DNA from: an uncultured Ignavibacteriota bacterium
Lineage (GTDB): Bacteria > Bacteroidota > Ignavibacteria > UBA10030 > UBA8401
DNA length: 64,000 bases
Direction: 5' to 3'
Assembly: GCA_903884005.1 (NCBI GenBank)
Contig: CAISDA010000006.1
Coordinates: 248,001-312,000, forward strand
Positions 56,427-64,000 of this stretch are shown here, piece by piece; positions within the stretch are counted from its first letter, which is position 1, and every line of letters begins with the position of its first letter. The notes beneath the pieces are model-generated. The model was not told where the DNA came from. It worked only from the letters and a program-made list of their open reading frames with translations, and ran no database searches. A program made the position numbers and the translations under genes.

Positions 56427-58094
56427 TTACACGGTGACGTGTTCTTTGTATTCTCCGAAGACGCCGCGCATCGTGTTGCAGATCTCGCCGATGCTGGCAT
56501 ACGATTTCACCGCGTCAAGAATGAGCGGCATGAGGTTATCGCTGCCCTCGGCGGCGGTCTTCAAGACTGCGAGCGCGCGGTTCACGTCGTCGTTGTTGCG
56601 TTCGGCGCGGACCTTCTGCAGGAATTTAATCTGTTCTGTCTGCACGCGCTGGTCGATGCGCATCAGCCCCTCCGGATCCTTTTCCTTGATCTGGAACTTG
56701 TTCACGCCCACAATGATGCGCTTGTTGTGTTCCAGATCCTTGATGCTCTGGTACGACGCATTTTGGATCTCGGTCTGCGGATACCCTTTTTCGATCGCTT
56801 CGACCATGCCGCCCATCGCGTCGATGGTTGCAATATACTCGAGGGCTTCCTTTTCGATCTGGTCGGTCATCGTCTCCACATAGTGCGATCCGGCGAGCGG
56901 GTCGATCGTATCGGCCACGCCGCTTTCATACGCGACGATCTGCTGCGTGCGCAAGGCGATACGCACGGACGATTCCGTCGGCAGCGCGAGCGCTTCGTCA
57001 CGCGAATTGGTATGGAGGCTCTGCGTGCCGCCCAGCACCGCGGCAAGCGTCTGTATCGTCACACGCACGATGTTGTTATCGACCTGCTGTGCGGTCAGCG
57101 TCGATCCGGCCGTCTGCGTATGGAACCGGAGCATCATCGATTTCGCCTTCTTCGCACCGAACCGTTCCTTCATGATGCGCGCCCACATGCGCCGTGCCGC
57201 ACGGTATTTCGCGACTTCTTCCAGCATGTCGTTGTGCGCGTTGAAGAAGAAGGACAACTGTCCGGCAAATTCGTCGACATCGAGTCCCGTTTTGATCGCC
57301 GCCTCGACGTAGGCGATGCCGTCAGCCAGCGTAAAGCCGACTTCCTGCGCCGCGGTCGAACCAGCCTCGCGGATATGGTACCCGGAGATGGAGATCGTGT
57401 TCCACTTCGGCACTTCTTTTTTGCAGTATTCAAATATGTTCGTGATCAGGCGCATGGATTGTTTCGGCGGGTAAATGTACGTGCCGCGCGCCATGTACTC
57501 TTTCAATATGTCATTCTGTATCGTGCCCGAGATCTTGTCGGCGCTTGTCCCCTGCTTTTGCGCCACGGCGATATACATCGCCAATAGCACCGAGGCCGGC
57601 GCGTTGATCGTCATCGATGTGGACACCTTGTCCAGCGGTATTCCGCCGAAGAGCGTCTCCATATCGGCCAGCGTGTCTATCGCCACGCCGACTTTTCCGA
57701 TCTCGCCGTCTGCGATCGGATCGTCCGAGTCGTACCCGATTTGTGTCGGAAGGTCAAGCGCAACAGAGAGGCCTGTCTGCCCGGCATCGAGCAGATAGCG
57801 GTAGCGTTCATTCGATTCCTTCGCCGTGCCGAATCCGGCATACTGACGCATCGTCCAGAACCGTCCCCTATACATCGTGGGCTGAATGCCGCGTGTAAAG
57901 GGGTACTGTCCGGGATAACCAATTTTTTCGTTGTAGTTGTCTGTGGTGTCGGTCGGTACGTAGAGGGGATCAATCGGAGAGTTGGAAACCGTCGTAAAGC
58001 GTGGAAGACGTTCCGGAAACTTTTCAAGGTTCTTTTTATATGTCTTTTCCTGCCATTCAGTATATGCTTTTTGTATCTCTTCTCGTGTGTGCAT
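56427..58094 (-). CDS. mcmA: Methylmalonyl-CoA mutase, catalytic (large) subunit
   Basis: This 555-residue TIM-barrel subunit has the substrate tunnel motifs of mutases ([31 protein letters not shown]). It lacks the C-terminal B12-binding domain, so it must pair with a separate small subunit encoded elsewhere, the archaeal-like split form. It converts succinyl-CoA to methylmalonyl-CoA. It heads the operon that includes epimerase and transcarboxylase-like genes. A TATACT -10-like element lies at 58147-58152, with no clear -35. Confidence 0.94.
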   Translation of the reverse strand: MHTREEIQKAYTEWQEKTYKKNLEKFPERLPRFTTVSNSPIDPLYVPTDTTDNYNEKIGYPGQYPFTRGIQPTMYRGRFWTMRQYAGFGTAKESNERYRYLLDAGQTGLSVALDLPTQIGYDSDDPIADGEIGKVGVAIDTLADMETLFGGIPLDKVSTSMTINAPASVLLAMYIAVAQKQGTSADKISGTIQNDILKEYMARGTYIYPPKQSMRLITNIFEYCKKEVPKWNTISISGYHIREAGSTAAQEVGFTLADGIAYVEAAIKTGLDVDEFAGQLSFFFNAHNDMLEEVAKYRAARRMWARIMKERFGAKKAKSMMLRFHTQTAGSTLTAQQVDNNIVRVTIQTLAAVLGGTQSLHTNSRDEALALPTESSVRIALRTQQIVAYESGVADTIDPLAGSHYVETMTDQIEKEALEYIATIDAMGGMVEAIEKGYPQTEIQNASYQSIKDLEHNKRIIVGVNKFQIKEKDPEGLMRIDQRVQTEQIKFLQKVRAERNNDDVNRALAVLKTAAEGSDNLMPLILDAVKSYASIGEICNTMRGVFGEYKEHVTV

Positions 58095-58308
58095 GATAAC
58101 TCCGTGTATTTTGAAGTGTCAGTCGTGTTAGTGTAAAGCTGTATATAGTATACAAAATTTTGCTGAAAAATTCCTCACCTTTTTCCCGTTTATTTTTTGA
58201 AATATGCTTTAATAATGGACTTTTTACTCTTAATCAGGAATAACTGTTGAATTACGTTACAATGGCAGATAGTCTCGATTGAGGTCAACCCCGAGTGGCG
58301 TACGCAAA

Positions 58309-58354
58309 AAAACGTCAATTGCCGTGACCTGAGTGGCACGGCAATTGACGTTTT
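58309..58354 (-). terminator. Terminator between GH16 and mcmA (partly bidirectional)
   Basis: An 18-bp perfect stem (58309-58326 with 58337-58354) and 10-nt loop end the GH16 transcript region on the minus side with a T7 run including stem pairs. It lies about 22 nt past the GH16 stop. A shorter T run on the plus side allows weak termination that way too. Confidence 0.9.
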
Positions 58355-58376
58355 CTACACGCACACGCGGACTGCG

Positions 58377-59219
58377 CTAATTCGTTTTTTTATAGACGCG
58401 CACATAGTCCACTTCCATCCGCTGCGGGAAGGCCAGATCATCCACTCCCTTGGCGCCTCCCCAATCGCCGCCGATGGCGAGATTCAGTATCAGATGAAAT
58501 CGCTTGTCGAACGGCCATGCCTCCCACCCGGTGCCGTCGTTGGGCGAGGTCAAATATTTTTTCCCGTCCACAAAAAAATCGATCCGGTCGGCGTACCATT
58601 CCGTTGTGTAGGTATGAAATTGCGTCACGTCCGGCAGCCTGATCGACGCTGTTTTTTGCGTATTGATCTTGAAATAATATTTCAATGAGTGCGTCGAGCC
58701 GTGTATCACGTTCGGGTCATACCCCACATGTTCCATGATGTCCACCTCTCCGCTGTTCGGCCACCCTCCATACGTCCAATCGGTGGAGAGCATCCAGATC
58801 GCAGGCCATGTTCCAACGCCGATCGGCAGTTTCGCCCTCACGTCCATGCGTCCGTAGAGCCAGTCGCCTTTGTTCGCCGTCACAAGACGTGCCGATGTGT
58901 ACTTCATTCCGCTAAAATCCTCTTTGCGGGCTTCGATCACGAGCACACCGTTCTCGACGCGGGCATTTCCTTTCCGGTACTGCGTGTAGTATTCCAGCTC
59001 GTTGTTTCCCCATCCGCTCCCCCCGACATCATACGACCATTTGTCCGGCGAGGGAATGCTGCCGGCATCGAATTCATCGTTCCAGACCAGTGTCCATCCA
59101 TCCAGCGCTGTCGGATCCGGCTGCACCGAGACGGAATCGCCTCCGTCCGACTGCTTACTGCACGCCGGGAGCGATGTGGTAAAAAAGAAACAAGCGCATA
59201 ACACAATATATTTTTTCAT
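58377..59219 (-). CDS. GH16 beta-glucanase lipoprotein (laminarinase-like)
   Basis: This 280-residue protein has a lipobox (LPAC, C20) and a GH16 jelly-roll. The catalytic motif GEVDIMEH carries E158, D160 and E163. It should cleave beta-1,3 or mixed-linkage glucans at the cell surface. The ATG at 59219 is preferred (MKKYIVLC); one 6 nt upstream is also possible. Next gene upstream is a GH5, then GH3 and a sugar transporter. Confidence 0.93.
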   Translation of the reverse strand: MKKYIVLCACFFFTTSLPACSKQSDGGDSVSVQPDPTALDGWTLVWNDEFDAGSIPSPDKWSYDVGGSGWGNNELEYYTQYRKGNARVENGVLVIEARKEDFSGMKYTSARLVTANKGDWLYGRMDVRAKLPIGVGTWPAIWMLSTDWTYGGWPNSGEVDIMEHVGYDPNVIHGSTHSLKYYFKINTQKTASIRLPDVTQFHTYTTEWYADRIDFFVDGKKYLTSPNDGTGWEAWPFDKRFHLILNLAIGGDWGGAKGVDDLAFPQRMEVDYVRVYKKTN

Positions 59220-59310
59220 GATCATGAGTTGTTGGTGTCGGTACAGCGAAAACTGGAGCAGCTCTGCCCATGCCGTAATCGCTTCACAGCGCATCACAGG
59301 CAGTTACGGG

Positions 59311-60537
59311 TTATGGACGTGCCGGGATCAATGCCTCGTCCACACCGAGCGCCCTGAGGTATCCCCTATTGATCGAGCAACGGTCGAACAGGCAATTATC
59401 CAGGTAGTCGGCGAGCGCTTTTTTGATCACCGTCGCGGAAGGGCGGTTCCTCATTTCCGCGAATGTCGAGCGCGAGGTGTCGGCATATGCAATAACGGAA
59501 TCAAACAGCGCCGGCTTGGCAATGTTCACCATGTTGCTGTGCGAGTCCATTTTTTTATACGGCCAGAAGCACCACCCGATGTTGTTGCGCTCGCACATGC
59601 GCCGGAATCCGCTTATCCATTCGTTCGAGTTTTCCCCCGACTCTCCGAGCCAGATCGGCACCGCATACCTCGCGCGGTAGTCGATGTATTCTTTCGCCAT
59701 GGCATCGGTCGTATCGCACCAGTACTTGTGCCAGGTGTACGCCAGTTTCGAATCGAACGGCGCGCCGAACACTGAAAAATTCGTATTCCATCTCGCTCCG
59801 CCCAGGAAACAGACATGATTCTTGTCCACTTCGCGGATCGCGGCAACGATCTTCTTATACACCGGCTCAAGACGCGGATAAAAATACGTCGAATCAAAAA
59901 AATGAGGGATGGGTTCATTTAAAAGGTCGTAGCCGATGACGATGGTTTCGTTCTTGTAGCGGCCCGCAATGAATTTCCAGAGCATCGCCGCCTGGCGCTG
60001 CGCGTGTTCGCTTTCGAACAGATACGGGTATCCGTAGCTGTCGTCAATATTGTCGCCCGTCTGGCCGCCCGGCGCACAATGCATGTCCAGGATCACAAAG
60101 ATGCCTTCCGTCTTGCACCAGGCGATCACACTGTCCAGATATTTAAAATTTTCTGTCCGTATCCGATCCGGCTCGTCATCCGCAATGAACAGCCGGTAAT
60201 TGAACGGCACGCGGATCGAATTGAGCCCGAGTGACTTGATGAAGTGAATATCCTTTGCCGTGATGTAGCGCTCGCGGAACTCCGTCCAGAATTTCTGCGC
60301 CTCCTCCGGGCCCAGCAGCTGTTCGAACGCCGTATAGATGAGGCGCGGCGATACGGCCTTCTTGAATTTGAACATGTAGCCTTCGGGCACGAGCCAATTT
60401 CCCAGGTTGATGCCGCGAAGGAGAAGCGGTGTCCCATCCGGCGCAATGATCTCGGCGCCTTTGACAGTGACAAACGGTGGTGTTCCGGCGATGGACAATG
60501 AACACACGAAAAGGAGCAGCACGGCAGTGAGTTTCAT
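59311..60537 (-). CDS. GH5-family secreted glycosidase (cellulase/glucanase-like)
   Basis: This 408-residue protein has a signal peptide (about 1-18) and a GH5 TIM barrel. The acid/base Glu is E208 in YDLLNEP and the nucleophile is E299 in IWLGESG. RGINLGNWLVPEGYMF resembles exo-beta-1,3-glucanase-type GH5 members, but the substrate is inferred. An AAGG site lies just upstream. Confidence 0.92.
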   Translation of the reverse strand: MKLTAVLLLFVCSLSIAGTPPFVTVKGAEIIAPDGTPLLLRGINLGNWLVPEGYMFKFKKAVSPRLIYTAFEQLLGPEEAQKFWTEFRERYITAKDIHFIKSLGLNSIRVPFNYRLFIADDEPDRIRTENFKYLDSVIAWCKTEGIFVILDMHCAPGGQTGDNIDDSYGYPYLFESEHAQRQAAMLWKFIAGRYKNETIVIGYDLLNEPIPHFFDSTYFYPRLEPVYKKIVAAIREVDKNHVCFLGGARWNTNFSVFGAPFDSKLAYTWHKYWCDTTDAMAKEYIDYRARYAVPIWLGESGENSNEWISGFRRMCERNNIGWCFWPYKKMDSHSNMVNIAKPALFDSVIAYADTSRSTFAEMRNRPSATVIKKALADYLDNCLFDRCSINRGYLRALGVDEALIPARP

Positions 60538-60627
60538 GGGAGCCTTACGATAAAGAGGTGGCGGTCGAACCCGCTGCTGCTGCGAAAGGATATTTCACCC
60601 TGCAGCAGCGGAGATGCCGTATGTGTC

Positions 60628-62862
60628 TTATTGGACGACTTCGAATGCAGCTTCCCTGCAGTCGACGGAATTGGTGCCGACGTACACCGTGAACGTGCCC
60701 GGTTCGATCACTTTTTTCATCGAGAGGTCGTACATGCTCATCATCTCGGGAGTGATCGTAAATTCAGCGGTCTTCTTTTCCTTCGGCATGAATTCGAGTT
60801 TCGCGAACGCCTTCAGTTCCTTCACCGGCCGTGTGACGGTGGCGAAATCGTCGCGCAGATACAACTGTACGACCTCCTCGCCCTTGCGCGTGCCGGTATT
60901 TTCCACGTCCACACTCACTACCACATTCTCGTTCGCTGTGATCTTCTGCACACTCAGCCGAGGCGTTCCATAGGAAAATGTCGTATAACTCAGTCCGAAC
61001 CCGAACGGCAGCTGCGGCGTGGAGGGCAGATCGAAATATCGCGATGTGTAATGCACCGAATCGTTAAAGGGTCGCCCCGTGCTCTTGTAATTGTAGTAGA
61101 TGGGCACCTGTCCGACGCTGCGCGGAAATGTGACCGGTAGCTTTCCGCCCGGGTTGTATGTTCCAAACAACACGTCGGCAATCGCGTTGCCTGCTTCGAC
61201 ACCGAGATGCCACGCTTCGATGACGGCTGTCGCCTGATGCAGGATGCCGCCGATCACAAGAGGCCGGCCTCCCACGAGCACGACGACAGTCGGCTTTCCG
61301 GCAGCGGCCACGGCCCGCACGAGCTCCGCCTGAACGCCGGGCAAATCGAGCTGCGAACGGCTCGATGCTTCGCCCGTCATCCCGCGCGATTCGCCAACAA
61401 CGAGAATGACGACATCGGCATTCTGTGCCGCAACGATTGCACCTGCGAAGCCGTCTGTCGTTGTTCCCTCGATGTCGCATCCTTTCACATACGTGATGCG
61501 CGACTTCGGCGATGCCGCGGTCTTCAATCCTTCCATGATCGAGACGACTGTTGAACCCGCTCCGAGTGAAGACCACGTGCCGAGCATATTTTCCTTGTCG
61601 TTGCCGAACGGACCGATCACGGCGATCGATGCCGCTTTCGCAGCGTCGAGCGGAAGCACGGCGTTGTCGTTTTTCAGGAGCACCATCGACTTGCGGGCCA
61701 CATCGCGGGCGGCCGCCCGGTTTTCTGCACTCAGGATCTCCTTCTTCTCGCGCTCGGCAGAACATCCGCGATATGGATCATCGAACAGACCGAGTGCATA
61801 TTTCACGCGGAGCACGCGCCGCACGCTTTCATCAACCTCGGACAGAGGCACTGTGCCTGATGCGATCAGACGAGGCAACCCAAGATAGGCGTTCGATTCC
61901 ATATCCATGTCAAGTCCGGCATGCATCGCCGCCCGGCCTACACCATCGCTCGTTGGAGCGATGCGGTGGTTGATGCATTCGCGGATCGATCCCCAATCGC
62001 TCACGACAAAACCTTCAAAGCTCCATTCTTTTTTCAACACATCGGTGAGAAGCCAGCGGTTCACGGACGACGGCACTCCCGCAATTTCGTTGAACGAACA
62101 CATTACCGTGCCCGCTCCCGCATCGACCGCGGCCTTATATGGAGGCAGATACACTTCGCGCAGGGTCCGTTCAGACATGTCCACGGTATTGTAATCGCGC
62201 CCCCCTTCGCCCGCACCATATGCCGCGAAATGCTTCACGCATGCGACCACGGTTGTCGGATCGGAAAGCGATGTGCCCTGATATCCACGCACGCGCGCAG
62301 CGGCCATCGCCGACCCCAGCACCGGATCCTCGCCCGATCCTTCGGCAATTCTTCCCCAGCGCGGATCGCGCGCGATGTCGACCATCGGACTGAACGTCCA
62401 CTGTACACCGGAAGCCGATGCTTCCCGAGCCTCCACACGGGCCGAGAGTTCGACAGCACGCGGGTCCCATGAGCTCGCCTCGGCCAGTGGAATGGGGAAC
62501 GTCGTTCTGTATCCGTGAATCACGTCGTAGCCGAAGATGAGCGGAATATGAAGCCGTGTTTCCTCTACGGCGATATGCTGAATCCTTCGGACGACATCGC
62601 TCCCAAGCACATTCAGGAAAGATCCGACTTTTTCACTGCGCGCCATGTCCGCATGATCCGATCGCAGGAAATTTCCACCTGGACCCGTGGCAAAATCGCC
62701 CGAGTACTGGTTGAGCTGACCGGCTTTTTCTTCGGGGGTCATCAACGCCAATAATGAATCGATCTTGCGCTCGATCGCTGGCGAAGTGGTGAAGCGCTGC
62801 GCCAACGAGTGCGATGGCAGCAGCAGGAAACAGGCGGCAAGGAGAATGAGTGTGTTGTTCAT
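60628..62862 (-). CDS. bglX: GH3 beta-glucosidase (BglX-like)
   Basis: This 744-residue periplasmic enzyme has a signal peptide (about 1-21), a GH3 N-terminal barrel with the nucleophile D289 in FVVSDWGS, a C-terminal alpha/beta domain and a fibronectin-III-like end. It should release glucose from glucan oligosaccharides. The ATG at 62862 begins a good signal peptide; a longer open frame to 63048 is rejected. Confidence 0.95.
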   Translation of the reverse strand: MNNTLILLAACFLLLPSHSLAQRFTTSPAIERKIDSLLALMTPEEKAGQLNQYSGDFATGPGGNFLRSDHADMARSEKVGSFLNVLGSDVVRRIQHIAVEETRLHIPLIFGYDVIHGYRTTFPIPLAEASSWDPRAVELSARVEAREASASGVQWTFSPMVDIARDPRWGRIAEGSGEDPVLGSAMAAARVRGYQGTSLSDPTTVVACVKHFAAYGAGEGGRDYNTVDMSERTLREVYLPPYKAAVDAGAGTVMCSFNEIAGVPSSVNRWLLTDVLKKEWSFEGFVVSDWGSIRECINHRIAPTSDGVGRAAMHAGLDMDMESNAYLGLPRLIASGTVPLSEVDESVRRVLRVKYALGLFDDPYRGCSAEREKKEILSAENRAAARDVARKSMVLLKNDNAVLPLDAAKAASIAVIGPFGNDKENMLGTWSSLGAGSTVVSIMEGLKTAASPKSRITYVKGCDIEGTTTDGFAGAIVAAQNADVVILVVGESRGMTGEASSRSQLDLPGVQAELVRAVAAAGKPTVVVLVGGRPLVIGGILHQATAVIEAWHLGVEAGNAIADVLFGTYNPGGKLPVTFPRSVGQVPIYYNYKSTGRPFNDSVHYTSRYFDLPSTPQLPFGFGLSYTTFSYGTPRLSVQKITANENVVVSVDVENTGTRKGEEVVQLYLRDDFATVTRPVKELKAFAKLEFMPKEKKTAEFTITPEMMSMYDLSMKKVIEPGTFTVYVGTNSVDCREAAFEVVQ

Positions 62863-62978
62863 GGCGTTAGTATTGATGAAAGTTGACGTAGAGACTCTAA
62901 CAGCCGCACCATCGCAGCCGCGCGAGCACGCGCGGCCGAAAACAATGCGGCTGCCATAGACATTATGAGAGTCTCGTG

Positions 62979-64000
62979 TTACGCAGTCGCGGCACGGTAA
63001 CTGGGAACGTGTCCTTTGATGCCGTAAAATAAAATGTATGCGTAGCACAACACGGGTATGAAGAATGCATGCTGTATGCCGATGGTGTCGGCAAAATACC
63101 CCTGGAGCAGAGGCAGCAGCGCGCCGCCCACGATCGCCATGCAGAGAATGCCCGAGCCCTGGCCTGTGTGTTTTCCCAGACCGTCAAGGCCGAGCGTGAA
63201 GATCGTCGGGAACATGATCGAATTGAATAATCCAACCATCAGAATCGACCACATCGCGATATATCCCGTCGTCATCATCGAGATGATGACGAGCAGCGCA
63301 GCGACACCGGCGTTAAACGCCAGCACTTTGCCGGCCTTGAATTTCTGCAGCACTGCCGCACCGACAAAGCGGCCGACCATTGCGCCGCCCCAATAATACG
63401 AGAGATACGTTCCCGCCTGGGGAACAGAAAAACTGGGCATGATTTCTTTGTTGATGTATTTCACGAGGAAGCTTCCGATGGACACTTCACCGCCGACATA
63501 CATGAAGATCCCCAGTGCGCCGAGCACGAGATGGCGATAACTCCAGGCGCTCTGATGCGAGCCGTCCATATTTTTGCTGCCGTCAGCGCTCGTGATGTCG
63601 CCGGTTTCGACTTCCGGCAATTTAAAGAATCCGATCAGCGCCGCGATAATGAACAACGCCGCTGCCAGTCCGAGATACGGTACCTGCACGGCAGCAGCCT
63701 GCGTTGTGACGTCGGCGGCTGCGCCCGTGGCCGCACTCAGGATAAAGAGCGATCCCAGATACGGTGCGATCGTTGTGCCGAGCGAGTTGAATGCCTGTGT
63801 CAGGTTCAGACGGCTCGATGCCGTTTCCGGCTTTCCAAGGATCGCCACGTAGGGATTCGCCGAGACCTGCAGCAGCGTGATGCCCGATGCAAGCACGAAG
63901 AGCGCAGTCAGGAAGAGCGGATACGACTGCTGCCCTGCCGCCGGATAGAACATAAGGCAGCCGATGCCCGCGGTCACGAGACCGATGACGATGCCGCGTT
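62979..64000 (-). CDS. Sugar MFS transporter, FucP/GluP family (N-terminus beyond window)
   Basis: About 339 residues of the C-terminal part are visible; the frame stays open to the right edge, so the start is outside. The spans and the [20 protein letters not shown] and [21 protein letters not shown] stretches match glucose/galactose/fucose symporters of Bacteroidota. It would import glucose released by the glycosidases. It is the first gene in the direction of transcription and lies 116 nt before bglX. Confidence 0.9.
   Translation of the reverse strand, partial: RGIVIGLVTAGIGCLMFYPAAGQQSYPLFLTALFVLASGITLLQVSANPYVAILGKPETASSRLNLTQAFNSLGTTIAPYLGSLFILSAATGAAADVTTQAAAVQVPYLGLAAALFIIAALIGFFKLPEVETGDITSADGSKNMDGSHQSAWSYRHLVLGALGIFMYVGGEVSIGSFLVKYINKEIMPSFSVPQAGTYLSYYWGGAMVGRFVGAAVLQKFKAGKVLAFNAGVAALLVIISMMTTGYIAMWSILMVGLFNSIMFPTIFTLGLDGLGKHTGQGSGILCMAIVGGALLPLLQGYFADTIGIQHAFFIPVLCYAYILFYGIKGHVPSYRAATA

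Noticed and set aside
58095-58308. Possible cobalamin riboswitch upstream of the mutase gene (GCCACT and GGGAA..GGTG stretches on the minus strand)
   Set aside because: The elements are in the wrong order and the B12-box is absent; the resemblance is chance.

Overview
The window is a dense, moderately GC-rich bacterial chromosome segment made almost entirely of core metabolic and cell-envelope genes. No rRNA, tRNA, insertion sequence, prophage or CRISPR array was seen. The content fits a Gram-negative of the Bacteroidota/Chlorobiota (FCB) group, possibly an Ignavibacteria-like lineage. The pointers are an atpDC pair split from the rest of the ATP synthase genes, a PorW/SprE-like TPR lipoprotein, a YpdA-type bacillithiol-linked reductase, a FucP/GluP-type sugar transporter next to glycoside hydrolases, and a methylmalonyl-CoA/transcarboxylase cluster. 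The lineage is an inference. Most genes lie on the minus strand; only purN, purH, mreB, mreC and a Spy-like gene are on the plus strand. Several genes seem to use GTG or TTG starts (ypdA, purN, purH, lspA, folE, the PorW-like gene).

Layout: 1-2.4 kb holds a cbb3-oxidase-type copper P-ATPase (cut by the window edge) and a membrane protein of unknown function. 2.4-9.3 kb holds ychF, an RlpA lipoprotein, manC, an unknown protein, alr and atpDC. 9.4-14.7 kb holds ypdA, purN-purH and mreB-mreC. 14.7-22.4 kb is a minus-strand run, yggS-divIVA-PNP-ileS-dksA-lspA-rluD, that matches the Firmicutes ylm/divIVA/ileS neighbourhood. 22.6-32 kb holds an M16 peptidase, LolD with two LolC/E permeases, prfB with a programmed +1 frameshift, and aspS. 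32.2-39.3 kb holds a lone SDR between two C10 tracts, an NhaD-type antiporter, and nuoJKLM without nuoN. 39.4-46.4 kb holds rho, folC, pyrD, pyrK and the PorW-like lipoprotein with a 48-bp tandem repeat.

46.7-52 kb holds a Spy-like protein, two SDRs, folE, a PTPS, three peroxiredoxins and a rhodanese. The PTPS keeps the mammalian-type CX5HGH active site, so PTPS-folE-SDR looks like a tetrahydrobiopterin-type pterin operon. 52.2-58.1 kb encodes methylmalonyl-CoA mutase (catalytic subunit), epimerase, and what look like the 12S, 1.3S and 5S subunits of a methylmalonyl-CoA:pyruvate transcarboxylase with one extra small protein, i.e. a Wood-Werkman propionate/succinate module. 58.3-64 kb is a beta-glucan utilisation block: GH16, GH5, GH3 and a sugar MFS transporter that runs off the right edge.

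Regulatory and repeat features include several hairpin terminators, two sigma70-like promoters, a family of short palindromic repeats beginning TGTAGGGCGA, and a 48-nt direct repeat bounding the two SDR genes.
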